Assembly (NCBI GenBank): GCA_051747265.1
Contig: JBNJFY010000003.1
Location: 310,001-374,000 of the forward strand
Direction of reading: 5' to 3'
Length of the DNA stretch: 64,000 bases
From: JBNJFY01 sp051747265
GTDB taxonomy: Bacteria > Bacteroidota > Rhodothermia > Balneolales > Balneolaceae
The translations under genes were made by a program, and so were the position numbers. Below, one piece after another: positions 36,198-44,980 of the stretch. The notes under the pieces are model-generated. The model made no database searches, was not told where the DNA came from, and saw only the letters and a program-made list of their open reading frames with translations. Position 1 is the stretch's first letter; every line of letters starts with the position of its first letter.

Positions 36198-36452
36198 TTA
36201 AAGCGGTGTACTCATCAAATTAACCCGTGCCACAAAATAACATTGCCCTTCTTCGACTTCATACTCCACATCCACAACTTCAAATAGTTGGCCGGGTTTT
36301 AGGGGTTTGGGGAGTTCATCAAATGGGGCGTGGTTAATTTGGGATTTACCACCTTCGTTTTCCCAACGTTCCAAGTTCATAAAGTCGTCTTTGGAAACCT
36401 TTGAACATTCAAGTTTGATTTTTAGCAGTTTGTCGGCAGTTTGATTAGACAT
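36198..36452 (-). CDS. Small hypothetical protein, 84 residues
   Basis: 84 residues with ATG at 36452 and a good ribosome site (AGGGG, 6-base spacing). The protein is soluble and acidic overall, with a beta-strand-rich C-terminal half (GQLFEVVDVEYEVEEGQCYF, then VARVNLMS). No family is recognised. It is the last gene of a three-gene operon behind the hydrolase (19-bp gap) and DUF892 genes, so a stress-related role is possible by association. Confidence 0.65.
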   Translation of the reverse strand: MSNQTADKLLKIKLECSKVSKDDFMNLERWENEGGKSQINHAPFDELPKPLKPGQLFEVVDVEYEVEEGQCYFVARVNLMSTPL

Positions 36453-36471
36453 GATGTCCCCTAGGGAAGTT

Positions 36472-37167
36472 TTATTTTAATATAGTTGCATTCTGATCCA
36501 GTATCTCTCCGGCCAGAGAAACTTCCGGTTTACCCGCCGGTAGGTATTTTTGATACCAAGCTAGAGTGTATTTAGTGAGCACCTCTAGTTTTCCCGGTTC
36601 TTCAAAAAGACCACTGGTACCGGGAATGATGACCATATTTTTGGTGCCCGGCATTGATTTCAATTTCTCGTGATCCAGTTTTTCGGTGGCACTTTCTCTC
36701 TCTCCGAATATGAAAAATGTGGGCAGGTTTAACTGAGGGTAATCCGGTTCTACTTTTTCGGGATGTCCGTCGGCTATCACCATTGCGTCAATGAAAGTAT
36801 TGAGCTTGGTGGCTGCTTTGATGGCAATGGGGACCCCGCGGCCAGATGCGAAGTACGCAAACTTGAGATCATTATACTCCGAATGACTAGAAAGCCATAA
36901 CGTCACGGCCATCAGGCGGGAGCTAAGTAGAGAAATATCATTCCATACTTTATCGTAGTTGCTTTGGTCGGCTGCTATCAGATCGAATAACAAAGTGCCG
37001 AACCCGGCTTGGTTTAGATGACGCGCTATATGATCATTTATATTTATGAATCGGTTATGACCATGACCATGAGTGAAAATGATGATGCTTTTGGCTTGTA
37101 CCGGAAGACTTAAGGTTCCATCCAAATAGTAATTGTCAACCGGGAGCTTTAGATTTTTTTGATACAT
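36472..37167 (-). CDS. Alpha/beta hydrolase, dienelactone hydrolase-like
   Basis: The start is set at ATG 37167, preceded by GAGG at 7-base spacing, rather than GTG 37179; 231 residues. The alpha/beta-hydrolase fold is indicated by SIIIFTHGHGHNRF (oxyanion region), GFGTLLFDLIAADQ, and the nucleophile strand LKFAYFASGRGVPIA, where Ser sits in ASG. Later TFFIFGERESA and a C-terminal catalytic region follow. This resembles the COG0412-type proteins often found beside phosphoribosyltransferase domains, but the nucleophile elbow is atypical and substrate is unknown. It is in an operon with the DUF892 gene (18-bp gap). Confidence 0.7.
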   Translation of the reverse strand: MYQKNLKLPVDNYYLDGTLSLPVQAKSIIIFTHGHGHNRFININDHIARHLNQAGFGTLLFDLIAADQSNYDKVWNDISLLSSRLMAVTLWLSSHSEYNDLKFAYFASGRGVPIAIKAATKLNTFIDAMVIADGHPEKVEPDYPQLNLPTFFIFGERESATEKLDHEKLKSMPGTKNMVIIPGTSGLFEEPGKLEVLTKYTLAWYQKYLPAGKPEVSLAGEILDQNATILK

Positions 37168-37185
37168 GGTAGTCCTCACTTACCA

Positions 37186-37713
37186 TTACGATTTAATTTT
37201 GGAGACCAGAGATGTCCAGGTAGCGTCCACATTGATGTGATCTTCGGCCAATGAACTCAAATTTTTATCGGCGTTTTTCTCTTCTCTCAATGTCTCCAGT
37301 AGTATTTCCGCAACCTGATGCAGATCAAGTGCTTTAGCGTAAGAAATCGCAGTTCCATATCCCGCGATTTCATAGTGGTTAATATGTTGGATAGAGGTAA
37401 TTAAAGCGGCATCGATTACTTCAGGAATTTTACACCGATCGGTTAGCTTAATGGCTTCACGGATCAAGCCATGAATTCCTTCGCAAGATTCTCCCGCCGG
37501 TTCTTCTTCCAGGATGTCGAACGCTTCTTCCAATCGTTGAACATGATGCTTGGTTTCCCGGACATGGAAAGCAATAACTTCTTCTAATTCTGGGGCAACG
37601 GCTTTACGGTCAAACTTGGGCAGTACATTAAGTTGCTGTTGCTCACCATCATACAGATCACGCAGTTGCTCTATCAGCAGATCATAAAGATCCAAAATAT
37701 CTTCATTCTTCAT
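37186..37713 (-). CDS. DUF892 (YciE/YciF-like) ferritin-fold protein
   Basis: 175 residues, all-helical, with the DUF892 pattern: LYDLLIEQLRDLYDGEQQQL, EVIAFHVRETKHHVQRLEEA, CEGIHGLIREA, and SIQHINHYEIAGYGTAISYA. Regularly spaced Glu and His (FHVRETKHH, QHINHYE) are candidate metal ligands of a four-helix bundle. Members are induced by stress in enterobacteria; biochemical function is unsettled. First gene of the operon with the hydrolase and the 84-residue gene. AGG precedes ATG 37713 at normal spacing. Confidence 0.88.
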   Translation of the reverse strand: MKNEDILDLYDLLIEQLRDLYDGEQQQLNVLPKFDRKAVAPELEEVIAFHVRETKHHVQRLEEAFDILEEEPAGESCEGIHGLIREAIKLTDRCKIPEVIDAALITSIQHINHYEIAGYGTAISYAKALDLHQVAEILLETLREEKNADKNLSSLAEDHINVDATWTSLVSKIKS

Positions 37714-38145
37714 ATCGAACCTCGAAATTAGTTAGGTATCCACAATAGGGGATTAGGAAGCACCTATTCCTCTCCATGGCCGCGATGGGTATATCGCGTT
37801 CTGTTATATATATATAATGGAAATCGAATGGATACGATGTCCTAAGAGCTATTCAATATTTGTAAGGAGAAGTTGCACTTAATTGACAGATTTCAATCAA
37901 GAATGGTATTAAGAGGAATATAAATACCGCGTATTACTTAGGGATCGGAGAATGGCTAAAACTGATTAACTGCCCAGTGATTTTTGATGAAGTAAAATAT
38001 CTGATTCTAATAGATGAAATTATTGTACATATATTTGATCGAGCATTGCATTCCTGCTTGCAGGTTATTAATTAGACAAAGTAGGGAGGCTAAATATTTG
38101 GGTAATCTTTTCACAGATTTTAGTGCATACAAAGGGGGATCTGCT
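37714..38145. other. Divergent intergenic region upstream of DUF892 operon and cyclase
   Basis: About 430 bp that must hold two divergent promoters. It is AT-rich in the middle (TATATATATATAATGG near 37806). A frame open from ATG 38014 joins the cyclase coding sequence; see that entry for the start choice. No repeat or hairpin stands out. Confidence 0.5.
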
Positions 38146-39723
38146 TTGAAACAGATACGGACATGGGGTCTCATATTATTACTGCTTATCGCGCTACCTG
38201 CTCTAGGGTTTACTAATATACCTAGGGTTCCAGATACTATTGCTCAAAATTCGGAACAGCTAGTCCCTGATGCATCCGAGCAATTTAAGGAACTGTATCG
38301 CAGCACCGCTCCTTTTTTAAATTCATTTGTCGATTTCAGTTCCGCATCCCATCAGACCACCCAGTTGTTAATATTGCTGATTATAACCCTGGCTCTATAC
38401 AATCTGGTTCGATTTTTTGTGATACAAGACCTCAGTATGTTTCTCTTGTCAATCACGCTGGTTGGAATGGCGTTATTTTGGTGTAGTGCCTTCGGGATGT
38501 GGGATTCTATGTTTGGATTTGAAACAGTCTCTTATGGTTCCACCGTTATTTTCTATACGGGTACCATTGCTATAGTGGGGGTTCTGGGTTTCAGTATTAC
38601 TTTTCTGAGTACCAAATATTTAAGTCCGGGAAGTTATACGGCCTTATCTGTAATGGTATTGATGTTTATTGTGTTGGCGCTAATGGGGATGCTGGGATGG
38701 TGGACCGCCGCAATCTGGGGGCAACTGTTGTTGGTGGGCGTATCAATGTTATTCTTACTGATCGTGGCTATAATTTCCGTTACTAAAGGCTTTCCACCCG
38801 CTTACTATTACATCGGATCCCATCTTAGCTTATTTGGCATTGTAGCACTTTGGCTACTGTCCGATTTTTCTATGGAAGATATCGATCTATCTCAGCACAC
38901 CATGATAATTGGCATGGCTACTTTGCAACCTATTTTCCTGACCTTGGGTAGTGAGTTCAGAATCACTTATTTGAAACGCCAAAAAGAAGAAGCTAAAGCA
39001 CTGGCTATTGCTAGCCACCGGTTGGCTCGCTATTTCCCCAAGCAATTGGTTAACAAGGTATTATCTGATGATAAAATGATCTCACTAAACAGTAAACGTC
39101 AGATGGTTACCGTGTTGTTTTCCGACCTGAGTGGCTTTACCAGTTTAACCGATCAGTTGGAGCCCGAGCGGATTACCGAGCTGCTGAACCAATTTATGAC
39201 CCACATGGTAGCTATTATTAATCGGCATGATGGGACTTTGGACAAATTTATCGGTGATGGAATTATGGCTTTGTTTGGAGCCCCCAATGAGATGGACGCC
39301 GAAGATCAGGCGCGCCAAGCTATTCGAGCGGCACTACTGATGCATCAAAAATTTGATGATTTGGCTAAACGCTGGAAGGATGAAGGCATTGATCACGATA
39401 TTAAATTACGCATTGGTATTCACCAGGATTTTGTAACTGTTGGTAACGTAGGGTCCAATCAGTATATGTCTTATACGGCCATTGGGCGCGGGGTTAATTT
39501 AGCCAGCCGATTAGAACGTGCTTGTACACCGGGGCATATCAATGTTTCCTATGAGGTATATTCGCATACGCACTCCGAATTTCCTTATGGCGAACTGCAG
39601 AAAAAGCTATTCAAAGGATTTAAACGTCCCCACCGTACCAGTGAATTAAACCCATGGGAATATTTTCAGGATGATATCAAGTCGCGGAATAGGAAGTCGA
39701 AGATATCTCAACGATTTTATTGA
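38146..39723 (+). CDS. Membrane-bound adenylate/guanylate cyclase, class III
   Basis: TTG 38146 is favoured: a GGGGG ribosome site lies 8 bases upstream and the protein then opens with a signal-like segment (KQIRTWGLILLLLIALPALG). A start at ATG 38014 would add 44 residues of poor quality. About 525 residues: a short periplasmic stretch, then about six or seven transmembrane helices (7TM-DISM-like layout), a linker, and a C-terminal cyclase domain. Catalytic residues are visible: metal Asp in FSDLSGFT and FIGDGIMALFGAP, substrate Lys in TLDKFIG, and Asn/Arg in GRGVNLASRLE. It makes cAMP or cGMP; the base specificity is not certain (YTAIG). Confidence 0.88.
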   Translation: MKQIRTWGLILLLLIALPALGFTNIPRVPDTIAQNSEQLVPDASEQFKELYRSTAPFLNSFVDFSSASHQTTQLLILLIITLALYNLVRFFVIQDLSMFLLSITLVGMALFWCSAFGMWDSMFGFETVSYGSTVIFYTGTIAIVGVLGFSITFLSTKYLSPGSYTALSVMVLMFIVLALMGMLGWWTAAIWGQLLLVGVSMLFLLIVAIISVTKGFPPAYYYIGSHLSLFGIVALWLLSDFSMEDIDLSQHTMIIGMATLQPIFLTLGSEFRITYLKRQKEEAKALAIASHRLARYFPKQLVNKVLSDDKMISLNSKRQMVTVLFSDLSGFTSLTDQLEPERITELLNQFMTHMVAIINRHDGTLDKFIGDGIMALFGAPNEMDAEDQARQAIRAALLMHQKFDDLAKRWKDEGIDHDIKLRIGIHQDFVTVGNVGSNQYMSYTAIGRGVNLASRLERACTPGHINVSYEVYSHTHSEFPYGELQKKLFKGFKRPHRTSELNPWEYFQDDIKSRNRKSKISQRFY

Positions 39724-39796
39724 TTTGCTCGTGATGTTTATTTGAAGAGATTTTGTTGATGGATTAGGAGAGACGATGAATTAGTTTTTCAATTCC

Positions 39797-42525
39797 TAGA
39801 GCACGGGCATCAAATTGAGGAGTCTTAATTCGGTCTTGGGACTTCACAAGCTTCCGCTACGCTCAGACTTTGCACTGGTTTGGGGATTTTCAACCCACGT
39901 AGTACGGGCATCCCTGCCCGTGAGTGTGGAATGAGCAGGGTGGCTTTTAAGGCAGATCGCCTGGTGGTACTGGATAGTGGTCCCACTTTTCTGATGCTGT
40001 TGCCTATCTGGGTGCGTTTTCTCCCTCTGAGTCTCCCTCCGGGCACGTTCGGCGGCCATGGTAAATACCAGCCACGAGGGAGATGATTTATGCTGGATGC
40101 CTAAAACTGAAGCTCCGCGGATGGTGCGAGCTTGGATGGTTGTTACAAAAATATTGGTGGCGCCACACCCTCGAGTCGGGCGACTCGAGGAACAGGTTAG
40201 TGATGTAGCTCATTGGCAGTCAAACAGATTTTCGACCTGCGTAGCCACTTTAATCAGCATAAGTCTCCGCATCGCTCAGACTTGCGCGGGTTTGTGGGTA
40301 AGGACAATTCGCAACCTAAACAGATTTTCAACCCACGTAGCACGGGCATCCTGCCCGTGAGTGTGGAATGAGCAGGGGGGCTTTTAAGGCAGGTCGCTTG
40401 GTGGTACTGGATAGTGGTCCCACTTGTCTGATGCTGTTACCAATCTGGGTGCATTTCCTCCCTCTGACCGGGTACGTTTAGAGGCCATGGTAATTACCAG
40501 CCACGAGGGAGATGATTTATGCTGGATGCCTAAAACTGAAGCTCCGCGGATGGTGCGAGCTTGGGTGGTCATTGTAGAAATAGAGATGGCGCCACACCCT
40601 CGAGTCGGGCGACTCGAGGAACAGGTTAGTGATGTAGCTCATTGGCAGTCAAACAGATTTTTGACCCGCGTAGCCACTTTAATCAGCACAAGTCTCCGCA
40701 TCGCTCAGACTTGCGCGGGTTTGTGGGTAAGGACAATTCGCAACCTAAACAGATTTTCAGCCCACGTAGCACGGGCATCCTGCCCGTGGATGCTGAATTA
40801 GCAGTTAAGCTTTTTAAGGCAGCCCCCCGATCGTACTATTTAGCGATCTACTCGGCGCCACCGGCCCGGTGCCATTGGTAATCTAACTGCGCAACCTCCC
40901 TCTGAGTCTCCCTCCGGGTACGTTCGGCGGCCATGGTAAATACCAGCCACGAGGGAGATGATTTATGCTGGATGCCTAAAACTGAAGCCCCGCGGATGGT
41001 GCGAGCTTGGGTGCTCGTCGCAAAAATATTGGTGGCGCCGCACCCTCGAGTCGGGCGACTCGAGGAACAGGTTAGTGATGTAGCTCATTGGTAGTTAAAC
41101 AGATTTTTGACCCGCGTAGCCACTTTAATCAGCACAAGTCTCCGCATCGCTCAGACTTGTGCGGGTTTGTGGGTAAGGACAATTCGCAACCTAAACAGAT
41201 TTTCAGCCCACGTAGCACGGGCATCTTGCCCGTGGATGCTGAATTAGCAGTTAAGCTTTTTAAGGCAGCCCCCCCGATCTTCCTATTTAGTGATCTGCTC
41301 GGCGCCACCGGCCCGGTGCCAGGGTAATCTAACTGCGCAACCTCCCTCTGAGTCTCCCTCCGGGCACGTTCGGCGGCCATGGTAAATACCAGCCACGAGG
41401 GAGATGATTTATGCTGGATGCCTAAAACTGAAGTCCCGCGGATGGTGCGAGCTTGGGTGATCGTTGTAAAAATAGAGATGGCGCCACACCCTCGAGTCGG
41501 GCGACTCGAGGAACAGGTTTGTAATGTAGCTTATTGGCAATCAAACAGATTTTCGACCCGCGTAGCCACTTTAATCAGCACAAGTCTCCGCATCGCTCAG
41601 ACTTGCGCGGGTTTGTGGGTAAGGACAATTCGCAACCTAAACAGATTTTCAGCCCACGTAGCACGGGCATCCTGCCCGTGGATGCTGAATTAGCAGTTAA
41701 GCTTTTTAAGGCAGCCCCCCGATCGTACTATTTAGCGATCTACTCGGCGCCACCGGCCCGGTGCCATTGGTAATCTAACTGCGCAACCTCCCTCTGAGTC
41801 TCCCTCCGGGTACGTTCATCATCCTTGGTAAATACATTGCCACGAGGGAGTTGATTCCAGGTGGTTGCCGAAAACGGAAGCTCCGCGAAACTGTGTGCGA
41901 TAGAGCGGGTTTGGGTGGTCGATGCAAAAATGTGGGTAGGGCCAAACCCTCGAGTCGGGCGACTCGAGGAACAGGTTAGTGATGTAGCTCATTGGCAGTC
42001 AAACAGATTTTCGACCCGCGTAGCCACTTTAATCAGCACAAGTCTCCGCATCGCTCAGACTTGTGCGGGTTTGTGGGTAAGGACAATTCGCAACCTAAAC
42101 AGATTTTCAGCCCACGTAGCACGGGCATCTTGCCCGTGAGTGTTGCAAGAGCGGAGTTGCTTTTTAAGGTAAATCGCTCGGTGGCACTAGTTAGCGATCT
42201 ACTCGGCTCCCATTTGTATGATGTCAGTGAGGATCTGGTTGCGTTTCCTCCCTCTGAGTCTCCCTCCGGGTACGTTCATCATCCTTGGTAAATACATTGC
42301 CACGAGGGAGATGATTTATGCTGGATGCCTAAAACTGAAGCCCCGCGGATGGTGCGAGCTTGGGTGCTCGTCGCAAAAATATTGGTGGCGCCACACCCTC
42401 GAGTCGGGCGACTCGAGGAACAGGTTAGTGATGTAGCTCATTGGCAGTCAAACAGATTTTCGACCCGCGTAGCCACTTTAATCAGCACAAGTCTCCGCAT
42501 CGCTCAGACTTGTGCGGGTTTGGAT
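39797..42525. repeat. Tandem array of about six 437-460 bp units
   Basis: Units begin at TCCCTCTGA, at 40022, 40459, 40897, 41343, 41789 and 42249 (spacings 437, 438, 446, 446, 460); a partial unit precedes the first. Each contains the hairpin CCTCGAGTCG-GG-CGACTCGAGG (at 40169, 40598, 41044, 41490, 41948, 42397) and a GAGGGAGATGATTTATGCTG block, and most carry a GGGCATC..TGCCCGTG hairpin. Units are highly similar. Spacings are not multiples of three, so open frames across units shift and are not real proteins. The array fills the gap between the cyclase and the first YtxH gene. Confidence 0.85.
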
Positions 42526-42739
42526 AGCCACTAACCACACCTTCTCAAATTCGAGATGGTCGCTGATAGTCCCTCATACAAAATTTTATGACAGGATCTT
42601 CGTAGATCATTCTATTTAGGCAGAACTGTGTAGCAGTTAGCTTACAAGCGAGTTGTTTAAAGTATTGAATGAAAATAATTGCACGGAGTCACTATTAAAG
42701 TTCGTGCGCAAAATTTTATAAAAACATGCAGGATTTACC

Positions 42740-42997
42740 ATGAATGGTTTTAAGGCGACATTGGGAATTATTGCAGGAACCGTAGCCGGATTATCGATTG
42801 GCATGTTGTTCGCCCCTGATAAAGGATCACGAACGCGAAGAGAACTTCGAAAAAACGGTAAGCGGTTTGCTGAGGATATAGGAGATCGAATACTGGATTT
42901 AAATGATGAAATGAAAACCAAGATGAAGTCAGCTCGCAAGGAGACCGAAGAGCTAGCTCATAAGGGAAGTGAATTGGCGGAGGAGGTAACCAATTAA
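42740..42997 (+). CDS. YtxH domain-containing small membrane protein
   Basis: 85 residues. An N-terminal glycine-rich membrane segment (LGIIAGTVAGLSIGMLFAPD) carries the YtxH signature ending in FAPDKGSRTRRELRK. An amphipathic, charged helix follows (DRILDLNDEMKTKMKSARKE, then ELAHKGSELAEEV). GCAGGA precedes the ATG. YtxH proteins are induced by general stress in Bacillus; function is otherwise unknown. A second YtxH-like gene lies 560 bp downstream with a tiny membrane protein between them. A strong terminator follows. Confidence 0.88.
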   Translation: MNGFKATLGIIAGTVAGLSIGMLFAPDKGSRTRRELRKNGKRFAEDIGDRILDLNDEMKTKMKSARKETEELAHKGSELAEEVTN

Positions 42998-43069
42998 CTA
43001 AGCAGAAATTGAACCTATAAAGGGAGATGCGAAAAGCCCACCCACAGACAGACCACATCATCTCCCAAT

Positions 43070-43108
43070 TTAGCCCGAGGGTTTCCCTGCCCCTCGGGCT
43101 TTTATTTT
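43070..43108 (+). terminator. Rho-independent terminator after ytxH-like gene
   Basis: Stem AGCCCGAGG (43072-43080) with CCTCGGGCT (43092-43100), 11-base loop, then TTTATTTT. The rest of the 350-bp gap up to 43346 shows no gene. Confidence 0.85.
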
Positions 43109-43345
43109 GTCTAAATTTTTTCAGACATCACTACGATTTTCCACATGCTCTTTAAAAACTGCTACACAAGTATCGTATGCTATTCTATTTATGAAGAACA
43201 GTTTATCAGATAAGTTGCATAAAGATACCTGTATCTCTGAGATAACAGGCATAAGTAACAGATTCTAGTGCAATTGGTTAGCAAGTTTATTTCGTATTGA
43301 AAGTTTACTTCTACTGTTGCGAATCAACATGAGTGGGAGGTTGTG

Positions 43346-43522
43346 TTGTTGTTCTCACCAGAAATCATTTTATGGTTGGAGCATCAGTTCCGGATATGGG
43401 AAGTCTCCATGTGGGGGACAGGTAGTGTAGCGCACCTGCTGACCATCATCAGTCTGATGATTCTACTGCTGATCATTGTCCGCAATCCCCATCGATATTC
43501 GCATTCGATTCCCAGGCACTAG
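43346..43522 (+). CDS. Small membrane protein, about 58 residues
   Basis: A frame ending at TAG 43520-43522 with a GGAGG ribosome site at 43336-43340. Possible starts are TTG 43346 (5-base spacing), TTG 43349 (8-base spacing) or GTG 43343. It encodes an amphipathic segment (FSPEIILWLEHQFRIWEVSM), then a clear transmembrane helix (AHLLTIISLMILLLIIV) and a basic tail (RNPHRYSHSIPRH). The coherent membrane topology and the ribosome site support a real gene. It ends 33 bp before the second YtxH gene. No family recognised. Confidence 0.5.
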   Translation: MLFSPEIILWLEHQFRIWEVSMWGTGSVAHLLTIISLMILLLIIVRNPHRYSHSIPRH

Positions 43523-43555
43523 ATTGCTGAAAACACATAAAACGGATCTAACAAA

Positions 43556-43795
43556 ATGAATGCACTGAAGGTGATTATGGGATTTTTAGCCGGTGCCGCA
43601 TCCGGTATTCTGGTTGGAATCATTATTACGCCATCACGAAGGCGTGCCAAGAATAAAAAATACTACAAAACCGGCGAAGGGTTAGTAGATCGCGTGGAAG
43701 GTAAGATTGATGATCTTGAAAATGCGGTAAAGCGCAAGATCAGATTATCCAAAAAAGAAAAAGAAGTAGTGAATGTAGCTGGAGAAGACCATTAG
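43556..43795 (+). CDS. YtxH-like small membrane protein, second copy
   Basis: 79 residues. The N-terminal Gly/Ala-rich membrane segment (MGFLAGAASGILVGIIITPS) ends in basic SRRRAKNKK, followed by an amphipathic charged helix (DRVEGKIDDLENAVKRKIRL). It is a paralog of the gene at 42740 in layout, although the FAPxxG signature is altered to ITPSRRR. It probably forms one transcript with the small membrane protein before it. A role in envelope stress is suggested by the family only. Confidence 0.75.
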   Translation: MNALKVIMGFLAGAASGILVGIIITPSRRRAKNKKYYKTGEGLVDRVEGKIDDLENAVKRKIRLSKKEKEVVNVAGEDH

Positions 43796-43996
43796 GCTCC
43801 CTGAAAAGAGAGGAGGAAGGGTTCGGTCCAGAGTCATGAATTTGTTACAGGAGTTTAAGAAGGTGTACTATTTAGGGTTCCCGCCCCCCTTAATATGTTC
43901 GATAGTGTTGAGTGATTAAACGTTAGGTTGAATTGCTCAACGGATTAAAAAATACAGATAGTTGCAATACAATGCGGACTGAAATAGAGGAGCGTT

Positions 43997-44569
43997 ATGA
44001 GAATTTATATCAAGAATATGATCAGCAAACGATGTAAGGAAACAGTGGCATCCACTTTGGATAACCAGGGGATTCGCTATTTAAAAGTGGAGCTGGGGCA
44101 TGCCGATATCGAGAAGATCAATCATGATAAATGGGGGGAATTGAATAACGCGCTTAAGGCTAATGGGTATGAAATTATACGTGATCACAATGTGATTTTG
44201 GTAGAAAAAATTAAAAATATCGTGATTGATCTGGTTCATTATTCTGATGAATGGCCCAAAACTAATTTATCGGTATATCTGAATCAGAAATTATTTTTAG
44301 ACTATAACTATATGTCCAATGTGTTTTCCATGGAGACAGGAACTACCATTGAACAATTTACCATTCGACAAAAGGTAAATCGTGTTAAAGAATTGCTTTC
44401 CGAGGCAGAGTTAAATATTACCGAAATTGCTTACAAGATGAACTATAGCAGTGTGGCTCATCTATCAAACCAATTCAAAAAGGTGACGGGTATGAGTCCC
44501 AGTATGTATCGTAAGATGAGAACGATAGAACAGCCTGCCTACGATCCGGTATTGGAAGCTATGCACTAA
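43997..44569 (+). CDS. AraC-family regulator with HMA-like N-terminus
   Basis: 190 residues; GAGGAG lies 4 bases before the ATG. The C-terminal half is an AraC-type double helix-turn-helix: LSVYLNQKLFLDYNYMSNVF, then IRQKVNRVKELLSEAELNIT, EIAYKMNYSSVAHLSNQFKK and VTGMSPSMYRK. The N-terminal 90 residues resemble heavy-metal-associated domains (IYIKNMISKRCKETV, YLKVELGHADI). In related regulators this motif is NMVCxRC; here the first Cys is missing (NMISKRC), so metal binding may be lost. Its targets are unknown; the YtxH genes upstream are candidates. A MITE-like copy begins 7 bp after its stop. Confidence 0.85.
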   Translation: MRIYIKNMISKRCKETVASTLDNQGIRYLKVELGHADIEKINHDKWGELNNALKANGYEIIRDHNVILVEKIKNIVIDLVHYSDEWPKTNLSVYLNQKLFLDYNYMSNVFSMETGTTIEQFTIRQKVNRVKELLSEAELNITEIAYKMNYSSVAHLSNQFKKVTGMSPSMYRKMRTIEQPAYDPVLEAMH

Positions 44570-44575
44570 TACCAA

Positions 44576-44704
44576 GAGGGCTATGCAAGACCTTCCGAAA
44601 TGTATTCTGTCATGGTAAGATGTAGTAACAATCACCGTTTACACAATCTAATCAGGGGATTGCCGCACTACGTTCGCAATGACAGGTAGTTTTGCAAAGC
44701 CCTC
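44576..44704 (-). mobile_element. MITE-like element, copy C
   Basis: 129 bp, reverse orientation relative to copies A and B, with right end GTTTTGCAAAGCCCTC and a slightly altered left end GAGGGCTATGCAAGAC. A perfect 5-bp target duplication ACCAA flanks it (44571-44575 and 44705-44709). Confidence 0.85.
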
Positions 44705-44773
44705 ACCAATTTAATTTCTTCGTTGTCGTTTGGTTCAGTTCAGTTCAGTAAATATTCAAATAGCCATAACGTG

Positions 44774-44816
44774 CAAGGGGCCGATTTAGAGAGATCTGAA
44801 TCGGCCCCTTGTTATT
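44774..44816. terminator. Strong hairpin, probable terminator
   Basis: Perfect 13-bp stem CAAGGGGCCGATT (44774-44786) with AATCGGCCCCTTG (44799-44811), followed by TTATTTT. It lies between MITE-like copies C and D and may end transcripts from the AraC-type gene. Confidence 0.65.
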
Positions 44817-44830
44817 TTGAAATATTTAGA

Positions 44831-44956
44831 GAGAGCGTTGCAAAACCTTCCAAAATTTATTTGGTCTGGGCAAGATGTAGTAACAATCACCATTTGCCCA
44901 AGCTAAGCGGGGGATTGCCGCACTACGTTTGCAATGGCAGGTAATTTTGTCCCCTC
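44831..44956 (-). mobile_element. MITE-like element, copy D (degraded)
   Basis: About 126 bp, reverse orientation. The left end GAGAGCGTTGCAAAAC is altered and the right end has lost part of the terminal repeat (ATTTTGTCCCCTC). No target duplication remains. Its interior matches copy C. It lies 25 bp from the 3' end of the histidine kinase gene. Confidence 0.7.
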
Positions 44957-44980
44957 GAACAGTAATGGGCTTGAGTGAAT

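Noticed and set aside
39797..42525. CRISPR array
   Set aside because: Units are about 440 bp and nearly identical throughout, with no 25-40 bp repeat and unique spacer pattern, and no cas genes are present.
40058..42534. Several similar 70-125 residue open frames in the tandem array
   Set aside because: They repeat because the DNA repeats; unit lengths are not multiples of three, the frames break and shift between units, and composition is not protein-like.
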